6,153 nt of DNA, from positions 1-6,153 of the forward strand of contig JALOOK010000304.1 in assembly GCA_025454445.1 (NCBI GenBank), in the 5' to 3' direction. Positions within the stretch are counted from its first letter, which is position 1. The number at the start of each line of letters is the position of its first letter. Both the position numbers and the translations under genes were made by a program. The notes beneath the pieces were generated by a model that was not told the DNA's origin, did no database searches, and worked only from the letters and a program-made list of their open reading frames with translations. The DNA comes from Oscillatoria sp. Prado101 (GTDB taxonomy: Bacteria > Cyanobacteriota > Cyanobacteriia > Cyanobacteriales > Oscillatoriaceae). Shown here piece after piece: positions 1-4,922 of this stretch.

Positions 1-2
1 AC

Positions 3-515
3 ATACAATCAGTGACATTTGCAAAACAACAGACTGCCAAAATCATGTGGATATCAGGATTCACCACAACCACTGGAACGGGGGGAACCGAAACCGTATT
101 TACAGGTGGCGCTACCGCCCAAACAAGTGTCAACCAAGCCGCTACGACTGTCAGCAGCCAGCTGAGCGCCGGCACCCTAAGTGCGGTTTCAGGCGGCTCT
201 ATTTCCGCACCGGCACAGACTGCTGTGTACAATATCATGGCGGCGAATACTTGTACAGGCGCTAGCGTTAGCGCCGTGACAAATGCTCTCACTTCTGGTC
301 CCGGAGCGCCGCCAGAGCCTGCTGTGCAAAATTTAGCGAAAACTTTAGTCTGTTTGTTGAAGGGCGGTAAGGTTACGCCGGCAAAGTTATTATCGGCAAT
401 TCGAGCTTATAATGCTACAATTGACGCTAGTAATGCAGTGTTTTTGTCTAGCCCACCCGCTGAATTGCTGGCGATTCAGGCGGCACTGTCTAAATTGATT
501 GCGGCGGCTGGGTGA
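3..515 (+). CDS. Uncharacterised Thr/Gly/Ala-rich protein, probably 5'-partial
   Basis: I do not recognise this protein. The frame is open from the first bases of the window to the TGA at 513-515. GTG at 12 and ATG at 45 are possible starts, but neither has a Shine-Dalgarno sequence, so the gene probably begins upstream and only its C-terminal part is visible. Counting from GTG 12, residues 17-65 are low-complexity and rich in Thr, Gly, Ser and Ala. Residues 66-167 look helical and Ala/Leu-rich, with two cysteines (C81 and C114) that could pair if the protein is exported. The C-terminus is Ala-rich (LSKLIAAAG). There is no transmembrane segment or catalytic motif. The composition suggests an exported or surface protein, but no signal peptide is visible, which is expected if the 5' end is missing. 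It is separated from the next gene by 534 bp of repeats, so it is not part of the operon downstream. Confidence 0.6.
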   Translation: MQSVTFAKQQTAKIMWISGFTTTTGTGGTETVFTGGATAQTSVNQAATTVSSQLSAGTLSAVSGGSISAPAQTAVYNIMAANTCTGASVSAVTNALTSGPGAPPEPAVQNLAKTLVCLLKGGKVTPAKLLSAIRAYNATIDASNAVFLSSPPAELLAIQAALSKLIAAAG

Positions 516-539
516 TATAGCAGTATGCACTTAGGGCGC

Positions 540-628
540 GGACATTAGATCCAGAGGCCCGGCGTTAGCGCAGCGGCGCGTAAGCGCTACGCCGTACCTA
601 CGCCTTTTTCCCTAGGTCACTGATGTCC
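540..628. repeat. Nested imperfect palindromic element, about 89 bp
   Basis: The outer arms are GGACATTAG (540-548) and CTGATGTCC (620-628), pairing with one G-U. The inner arms are GGCGTTAGCGC (561-571) and GCGCTACGCC (584-593), pairing with a one-base bulge. Between them AGG/CCT also pairs (555-557 with 597-599). TACGCC occurs twice on the right side (588-593 and 599-604), so the inner left arm has a choice of partner. GCGTTAGCGC-type palindromes resemble the interspersed repeats common between cyanobacterial genes. A T5 run (605-609) follows the inner stem but is 11 nt away, so a terminator role for the upstream gene is only possible. Confidence 0.6.
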
Positions 629-655
629 AAGCGTAAGTCCTGTAGAGTTTAACTC

Positions 656-691
656 GTAGGGTGCGTTCCCGCGCCTGGGAACGCACCTTAC
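656..691. repeat. 15-bp stem-loop, GTGCGTTCCC-type cyanobacterial palindrome
   Basis: The left arm at 656-670 and the right arm at 677-691 pair over 15 positions, 14 Watson-Crick and one G-U (659 with 689). The six-base loop is GCGCCT. The core is GTGCGTTCCC/GGGAACGCAC. No T-run follows (the next bases are CCCTAGCG), so it is not a standard intrinsic terminator. From memory, hairpins with a GGTGCGTT core recur between genes in many cyanobacteria, so it is more likely a dispersed repeat than a gene-specific signal. Confidence 0.65.
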
Positions 692-744
692 CCCTAGCGC
701 TTCATGGAAAATTGGCATGACTGGGGATTTGTGTGTAAACCGCA

Positions 745-762
745 GCCCCCGGGACTGGGGGC
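745..762. repeat. Short GC-rich hairpin
   Basis: GCCCCC (745-750) and GGGGGC (757-762) form a perfect six-base-pair stem around the loop GGGACT. No T-run follows. Its role is unknown, and in such GC-rich sequence it may be incidental. Confidence 0.35.
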
Positions 763-875
763 GGGCACAATTGGCCACCCACCGGCAACTGCCCCCACGG
801 CGTCCCGCTCTCCCTCTCCCCGCTCCCGCTACAAGTGAAATGTATAAATCGTTTGCGCAATGACGATCTCTCTGG

Positions 876-913
876 GAGGGTCAGTATTGGCCAGGTTCAG
901 CAGGTTGACCCTC
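876..913. promoter_or_regulatory. Inverted repeat GAGGGTCA ... TGACCCTC, possible operator
   Basis: GAGGGTCA (876-883) and TGACCCTC (906-913) are perfect eight-base inverted copies separated by 22 bases. A further direct copy, TTGACCCTC, lies at 1013-1021, just upstream of the COP23 gene. The right half-site overlaps the -35-like hexamer TTGACC at 905-910. Half-sites about 30 bp apart, centre to centre, would face the same side of the helix, as expected for a dimeric regulator or a small loop. The regulator is unknown. An RNA stem is an alternative. Confidence 0.35.
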
Positions 914-933
914 AATATTACAAAATATTAAAT
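905..933 (+). promoter_or_regulatory. Candidate sigma-70-type promoter for the operon
   Basis: TTGACC (905-910, five of six matches to TTGACA) is followed after 17 bases by TTAAAT (928-933, four of six matches to TATAAT) in an A/T-rich stretch. Transcription would start near 940 and place the large palindrome at 950-990 at the very 5' end of the leader. The -10 match is poor and TATTAA (926-931, 15-bp spacing) is an alternative, so this is a tentative call. Confidence 0.3.
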
Positions 934-949
934 TTTTCAAAAAAAAATT

Positions 950-990
950 TTTCCCCGGCGTATCGAGTTTAACTCGATACGCCGGGGAAA
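950..990. terminator. Near-perfect 41-bp palindrome with flanking A and T runs; terminator-like or leader hairpin
   Basis: Bases 950-969 are exactly complementary to 971-990 around the single central T at 970. As RNA this gives about 18 base pairs (950-967 with 973-990) and a five-base loop. After two mismatches, AA/TT pairing resumes (946-947 with 993-994). On the plus strand the stem is followed by T4 (991-994). On the minus strand it is followed by AA and then nine Ts (complement of 939-949). It therefore looks like an intrinsic terminator, stronger in the leftward direction. It could block leftward transcripts, insulate the operon from upstream read-through, or act as an attenuator in the operon leader. 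Confidence 0.5.
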
Positions 991-1049
991 TTTTACGGCT
1001 GTCAGCCAGAAATTGACCCTCTTCTTATTTACTGGGACAGTATTCTGCC

Positions 1050-1718
1050 ATGAAATTGCAATCCCTAACAACCATTTTAACAGCAGCAGCGCTGGCCATC
1101 GGTGCCACCGCCTCTTTGCAGCGACCCAGCCAAGCTCAAAATACCACTTTCCAATGCGGTGTTTGGGTGAATGGCCCTAATGCTGGCGTACCAGTGACCT
1201 ACGCCCGCACGCCACGGGGAGTGGTTCCAATCATCAACTGGGTTTCCGATCATTTCACCGATTCCGGCTACACGCCGATGCGACGCTGCCTGGAAGTAAC
1301 CAGCCGGTTCCAGAGCGCCTATAACAACGGCACCCTGAATTATATCACGACAGGGGTAAAAAATGGCCAGCCGGTGGTGTGCGTTACCAGCGCCAGCAAC
1401 GGACCTTGCAGCAGTATTTTATTCACCCTGAAGCCGGGAACGGATGCCAGTCGCACCTTGCAAGCGATCTTTGACATCCAAAATATGGGTGCGGCGGCGG
1501 CTCCCCTGTATGAATCCGAGTCAAGCTCTATTGACATGAAGGCTGTCCTCAGCTCAGCTCGAACAGTTGAGGCAAATCAGATAAATGCAGGAGACAGTAG
1601 CGCCCCTAGCGCCTCCGTCGATCAGCCACCTGCACCGGCAGCTGAACCGGCAGCTGCGCCCAGCGTGACATCACCTGCAGCACCGCCGAGCAATCCCGGG
1701 AGCGGCAGAACGTGGTAG
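1050..1718 (+). CDS. COP23-domain exported protein
   Basis: This 222-residue protein begins with a signal peptide: K2, a hydrophobic Ala/Leu/Ile core at residues 9-21, and a probable cut after SQA (27-29). Residues 34-145 form a COP23-type domain, recognised from TYARTPRGVVPIINW (50-64), the FTDSGYTPMRRC stretch (69-80), EVTSRFQ (82-88) and NGTLNYITTG (93-102). The family is named after COP23 of Synechococcus RF-1, a 23-kDa membrane-associated protein with circadian expression; its biochemical role is unknown to me. Four cysteines (C36, C80, C111, C120) could form two disulfides outside the cytoplasm. The last 45 residues are a Pro/Ala/Ser-rich, probably disordered tail ending in SGRTW. The ATG at 1050 is chosen because it gives the full signal peptide; the upstream GGGA (1034-1037) is a weak ribosome site. 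It is first in the operon, 105 bp before a protease gene. The domain call is firm; function is open. Confidence 0.88.
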   Translation: MKLQSLTTILTAAALAIGATASLQRPSQAQNTTFQCGVWVNGPNAGVPVTYARTPRGVVPIINWVSDHFTDSGYTPMRRCLEVTSRFQSAYNNGTLNYITTGVKNGQPVVCVTSASNGPCSSILFTLKPGTDASRTLQAIFDIQNMGAAAAPLYESESSSIDMKAVLSSARTVEANQINAGDSSAPSASVDQPPAPAAEPAAAPSVTSPAAPPSNPGSGRTW

Positions 1719-1745
1719 GCACTGAGCTTTCTCCCGGACCGTTGA

Positions 1746-1776
1746 GGGCGGGCCAAAGGCCCGCCCCCTTGGCGGG
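1746..1776 (+). promoter_or_regulatory. Mutually exclusive GC-rich hairpins between the COP23 and protease genes
   Basis: GGGCGGGCC (1746-1754) pairs perfectly with GGCCCGCCC (1758-1766) around an AAA loop. The overlapping CCCGCC (1760-1765) can instead pair with GGCGGG (1771-1776) around CCCTT. Only one can form at a time. No T-run follows, so a classical terminator is unlikely. An mRNA processing or stability element, or a partial terminator lowering expression of the downstream genes, is more plausible. Confidence 0.4.
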
Positions 1777-1796
1777 GGAGCGAAGAGTTTGATAAA
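1769..1796 (+). promoter_or_regulatory. Weak internal promoter candidate
   Basis: TTGGCG (1769-1774) and GATAAA (1791-1796) each match four of six consensus bases, with 16-bp spacing, upstream of the first protease gene. It overlaps the alternative hairpin. The match is too poor to call with confidence. Confidence 0.15.
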
Positions 1797-1823
1797 TTCC
1801 CCTTACAACCAAAGAGAATTAAA

Positions 1824-3011
1824 GTGACAGCAATGATCAAGTGTGGCTTGCTGATGGGAGTTGCTTGTCTGGGCAGCGTGTTTGTCGCTGTGCCCGGACA
1901 AGCGGTAAATGAATGCGTGTCAGTGCCGGTTTTATCTCAATCCCAGGCGGCTGAAAGGACACCCCAGAAAACGACTGCGAGCACAGATCACCTGGCGAAG
2001 CTGGCGCAATCCATTACGGTGAAAGTGCTGTCAGGACATAGCAATGGTTCGGGGATTCTGATTCAGCGCCAAGGACAGGTGTACACCGTTTTGACGAACG
2101 AACATGTACTGACTTCAGGGGCACCCTATCGCATCCAGACGCCGGACAGTCGGAGTTATGAAGCCGAGGTGTTGAAAACAGTTTCCTTTAAGGGGAACGA
2201 TTTGGCGCTGTTGCAGTTCAGCAGTGCTGAGAACTACACCCTGGCATCTCTGGGAAGTTTATCGAGTGTGGCGGTGGGCGATCCAGTGGTTGCAGCAGGG
2301 TTCCCCTTTGGTGCCAGTGGGTCTGGAGGGAGCGGTTTTGTGGTGACAGCCGGCCAGATTTCCCTGTTACCCGATAAAGCCATCCCGAGAGGATATCAAA
2401 TCGGGTACACGAACGACATCCAAAAGGGCATGAGTGGGGGGCCGGTGCTCAACAGTAAAGGTCAGGTTGTGGGCGTAAATGGCATGCACGCTTATCCCCT
2501 GTGGGGCGATCCGTATGTGTTTGCCGATGGTTCCAAGCCTTGCCAAGCGACGCGGGAGGTAATGAGCCGGTCGAGCTGGGCAATTCCTGTGGGAACATTT
2601 GTGCGATTAGCCGCTAATTTAGGGCTTCCTCCTGTCAATTCCCCGGTAACTTTGCCGCCAGTTGCAGCGCCAGACAGTTTTTCTGAACCGGCAGCCAGGT
2701 TGTCAAATGGCAACTTAACCAGCGAGGGTTTTTTAATTAAGCCAAATTATTGGCCAAAAATGCCAACAGCAGCCATCCCAAACCGCAACGGGATCTCAGC
2801 CCCTGCTGTTCCCAATCGGGCAAATCCTGTGCCAGAAACAGCAGCACCGGCGGTTTTAAGCACTGAGGGCTTCTGGATTCAGCCGGTCACTGACACCAGC
2901 CAGATAAATCTGGTGCCAGAAACGCCATCGCCGGCGCTCTCCACCGGCAGCCCCACACAGCCAAACATCGCTCCTAACCCGTCCAATCAAAATGCCAACC
3001 CCATGTGGTGA
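1824..3011 (+). CDS. Exported trypsin-like serine protease with repeat-bearing C-terminal tail
   Basis: This 395-residue protein has a signal peptide (hydrophobic core about residues 8-23, probable cut after GQA at 25-27), then a trypsin-2-type chymotrypsin-fold peptidase domain at about 60-270. The triad is intact: H94 in TNEHVL, D126 in GNDLALLQF and S204 in GMSGGP. C31 and C240 are the only cysteines in the mature protein and could pair. There is no PDZ domain, so it is not a standard Deg/HtrA protein. Residues 270-395 form a Pro/Asn/Ala-rich tail with three degenerate units (from E288, V336 and V364), the first two carrying EGF[LW]I[KQ]P, and end in NPMW. The GTG start is chosen because AAAGAG (1811-1816) lies seven bases upstream; ATG 1833 is the alternative and also keeps the signal peptide. 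It likely cleaves proteins in the periplasm or outside the cell. The substrate is unknown. A second protease gene follows after 24 bp. Confidence 0.87.
   Translation: MTAMIKCGLLMGVACLGSVFVAVPGQAVNECVSVPVLSQSQAAERTPQKTTASTDHLAKLAQSITVKVLSGHSNGSGILIQRQGQVYTVLTNEHVLTSGAPYRIQTPDSRSYEAEVLKTVSFKGNDLALLQFSSAENYTLASLGSLSSVAVGDPVVAAGFPFGASGSGGSGFVVTAGQISLLPDKAIPRGYQIGYTNDIQKGMSGGPVLNSKGQVVGVNGMHAYPLWGDPYVFADGSKPCQATREVMSRSSWAIPVGTFVRLAANLGLPPVNSPVTLPPVAAPDSFSEPAARLSNGNLTSEGFLIKPNYWPKMPTAAIPNRNGISAPAVPNRANPVPETAAPAVLSTEGFWIQPVTDTSQINLVPETPSPALSTGSPTQPNIAPNPSNQNANPMW
2685..2963 (+). repeat. Degenerate peptide repeats in the protease tail
   Basis: Within the C-terminal tail of the protease, three related segments begin at E288, V336 and V364. 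The first contains EPAARLS then LTSEGFLIKP (298-307). The second reads VPETAAPAVLSTEGFWIQP (336-354). The third is VPETPSPALSTG (364-375), followed by PTQP, and lacks EGF. The shared pattern is P-A-x-L-S-[ST]-(E)-G-(F-x-I-x-P). The first unit has a five-residue insertion (NGNLT). Confidence 0.55.
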
Positions 3012-3035
3012 ACGCTAGCAATCTGAGGTGCAATT

Positions 3036-4922
3036 ATGAGATTTCCCTATGGACTTCCAGCAGCGCTGATTGGGGCGGCAGCAACTGTCGCCATCGTCAG
3101 CCCTCAAATGGCCTTTGCCTTAACGGCAAAAGAGCTGGAAAATCTGTCCCAGCAAATTACGGTTTTAATCGAGTACCAAGGGTCTCCTTCTCTATCTGGT
3201 TCGGGAGTGATTATTGCCAGAGAGGGCAACACTTACTACGTCCTGACTGCTTATCATGTGATTAAGAACCGCGCTACTGAATATTGGATAAAGCCCAGTG
3301 ATGGCAGCGAATATAAACTGGACTACAGTACGGTAAAACAACTGCCTGGGGTTGACTTAGCACTTTTGCAGTTCACCAGCGAGCGAGATTACCGAGTCGC
3401 AACTTTAGGGGATTATGACCTGCTCTCGCAATTTGGGAAATCAGACGTCGTTTTTGTTTCGGGGTGGCCAGGTGGAGAGCGGCGGGTGTTTCATCCGGGG
3501 CTGCGCATAGATGAGACCCTCGCGCCGGCGCTGGCCAAAAAATCTGTGGATCAGGGGTATGAACTGCTGTACACCTCCATTACTTACCCGGGAATGAGTG
3601 GCGGGCCTATTTTAGATGTAAATGGAAGATTGATTGGGATTCACGGACAGTCCGAAGGAGAAATGGTCTCTGAAACTGAGTCGGGGACAAATAATTCCCG
3701 CGTCAGGTTGGGGTACAGTATGGGCATCCCGATCAAAACCTTCCTGACTCTGGCCCCGCAGCAAGGGATAGCACTGCAACTCACAAAAGAAAATACCCCT
3801 CCTGTCAAATTAACAGATTCAGAAATAATTGCTTCCGTGGAATCTTTGATACCCCAGCCGCCGGCAAGGGAAAAATCTGACGACGCGAAAGAGTGGGTGA
3901 ATTATGGCAATGAACTTTGGCGGCTATCTAGCCTTTATGGTGACGCAGGCAACCCGCGAGCGGTAAAATTGATGGAAAACGCCGTCGCTGCTTACGATAA
4001 AGCCGTTGAAAAAGCGCCGGAGTTCTATCAAGCGTGGTACGCGCGAGGGAACGTGCAGGCTGACTTAGGCAAGTTAGAGGCGGCGATTGAATCTTACGAT
4101 AGAAGCATTGATCTGGTTGACTACGAGAGGGCGCTTCAAGAGTACAAAAATGCTCCCGAAAGCGAGGACGATAAAAAGAAGAAGGAGCTGACTGCCAAGC
4201 TGGACTTTTATGCGACAGCCTGGCGTTACAAAGGCTTGATGCTGTCCAAATTGGAGCGATACCCCGAAGCCATAGCAGCCTTTGAAAAAGTGATTCAGGT
4301 CAAAGAAGAGGTTAAAGAACAGGACTTTGTGGCCTGGGATTTGCGCGGGCTAGTGCTCCTGAAAAATGGCGCTACTGAACAGGCTTTCAAATCCTTTGAA
4401 AAGTCGCTGTCAATCAATGGGAATTATCCGTATGCCTGGATTCACCAGGGCGAGGCGCTCGCGAAAATGGGACGCCTGGACGAAGCGGCGGCTGCTTATG
4501 ACAGGGCGATACAGATTCAGCCCAACTTGTACACTGCTTTCCTGCAACGAGGCGAGGTGCTGGGGAAAATTTTACAAGACAGTCAGCAAGCACCAGAAGC
4601 CTTAGACAGAGCGCTTGAAATTAAGCCAGACGATGCTAGTGCTTGGCACCGGCGAGCCTTTGCATTCTTTGGCATGATGCGACGCCAAGACGCGCTCTCT
4701 AGCTTCGACCGAGCGATTGAAAACAACAGCAAAGACGCAGCTGCTTGGGCGGCACGCGGATTGATGCTCGTTGCTGAAAACCGCTATCAAGAAGCCCGAT
4801 CCGCCTTTGAAAAGGCACTGGAAATTAATCCGGACGCTCAGGAAACTCAGGAAGTTATAGAAATCCTCAAACAGATGGAAGAATTAGATGACTCTCAGTC
4901 AGGGTTGGGAGGCAAGAAGTAG
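3036..4922 (+). CDS. Exported trypsin-like serine protease with C-terminal TPR array
   Basis: This 628-residue protein starts with a signal peptide (hydrophobic core about residues 7-22, probable cut after AFA at 26-28). A trypsin-2-type peptidase domain follows at about 34-245, with an intact triad: H74 in TAYHVI, D107 in GVDLALLQF and S188 in GMSGGP. A linker (246-283) leads to an incomplete first TPR-like unit (284-329) and about seven TPRs (330-363, 393-430, 431-463, 464-497, 498-533, 534-567, 568-601), showing A-W-x-x-x-G and A-x-x-x-[YF]-[DE]-[RK]-[AS] positions. TPRs bind proteins, so the array probably recruits substrates or partners to the protease. A Lys/Glu-rich insertion (364-392) interrupts the array. 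The ATG at 3036 has a good ribosome site, GAGGTG at 3025-3030, five bases away. It is a diverged tandem relative of the preceding protease, sharing LALLQF and GMSGGP. The stop codon overlaps the next gene by one base. Confidence 0.9.
   Translation: MRFPYGLPAALIGAAATVAIVSPQMAFALTAKELENLSQQITVLIEYQGSPSLSGSGVIIAREGNTYYVLTAYHVIKNRATEYWIKPSDGSEYKLDYSTVKQLPGVDLALLQFTSERDYRVATLGDYDLLSQFGKSDVVFVSGWPGGERRVFHPGLRIDETLAPALAKKSVDQGYELLYTSITYPGMSGGPILDVNGRLIGIHGQSEGEMVSETESGTNNSRVRLGYSMGIPIKTFLTLAPQQGIALQLTKENTPPVKLTDSEIIASVESLIPQPPAREKSDDAKEWVNYGNELWRLSSLYGDAGNPRAVKLMENAVAAYDKAVEKAPEFYQAWYARGNVQADLGKLEAAIESYDRSIDLVDYERALQEYKNAPESEDDKKKKELTAKLDFYATAWRYKGLMLSKLERYPEAIAAFEKVIQVKEEVKEQDFVAWDLRGLVLLKNGATEQAFKSFEKSLSINGNYPYAWIHQGEALAKMGRLDEAAAAYDRAIQIQPNLYTAFLQRGEVLGKILQDSQQAPEALDRALEIKPDDASAWHRRAFAFFGMMRRQDALSSFDRAIENNSKDAAAWAARGLMLVAENRYQEARSAFEKALEINPDAQETQEVIEILKQMEELDDSQSGLGGKK
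4907..4912 (+). promoter_or_regulatory. Ribosome binding site for the barrel-like protein gene
   Basis: GGGAGG lies inside the last codons of the TPR-protease gene, nine bases before the GTG at 4922. It supports that non-ATG start, and with the overlapping TAGTG stop/start it suggests translational coupling. Confidence 0.7.

Larger units (their letters stand above)
516..1049. other. Long intergenic region rich in inverted repeats
   Basis: I find no credible gene in this stretch of about 530 bp. It contains a nested imperfect palindrome (540-628), a 15-bp stem-loop (656-691), a GC-rich hairpin (745-762), a pyrimidine-rich tract around 795-830, the small palindrome TTGCGCAA (853-860) inside an ATCGT/ACGAT inverted repeat (848-867), three copies of a TGACCCTC motif (876-1021) and a near-perfect 41-bp palindrome (950-990). 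Base composition shifts from GC-rich (540-830) to A/T-rich (915-952) close to the operon. The left part looks like interspersed repeat material. The right part, from about 840, is the more likely regulatory region of the downstream operon. Confidence 0.7.

Noticed and set aside
47..265. Plus-strand 72-codon frame inside the first gene
   Set aside because: It overlaps the longer frame, has no ribosome site and gives an Arg/Cys/Tyr-rich peptide typical of an off-frame reading.
540..990. CRISPR array or small structured RNA gene in the repeat-rich intergenic region
   Set aside because: The repeats are inverted, differ from each other and are not regularly spaced. No known riboswitch, 6S or tmRNA pattern was recognised.
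1041..1046. TATTCT as -10 box for the COP23 gene, with TTGACC at 1013 as -35
   Set aside because: The spacing would be 22 bases and the -10 would lie only three bases from the start codon.
1606..1840. Two overlapping minus-strand frames around the end of the COP23 gene
   Set aside because: They are the complement of the Pro/Ala-rich tail and the GC-rich hairpins, have no ribosome site and no recognisable domain.
1857..1868. Possible lipobox (GVAC, C15) in the first protease
   Set aside because: The position three before the Cys is Gly rather than Leu/Val/Ile, the Cys is inside the hydrophobic core, and a normal signal-peptidase site (GQA) follows at 25-27.
3005..3265. Plus-strand 86-codon frame at the start of the TPR protease
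   Set aside because: It overlaps the true signal peptide and peptidase domain in another frame, and lacks its own ribosome site.
1824..4922. Assigning either protease as Deg/HtrA (degP, degQ, degS)
   Set aside because: Neither has a PDZ domain after the peptidase domain. One has a disordered tail and the other TPRs, so a Deg gene name would be wrong.
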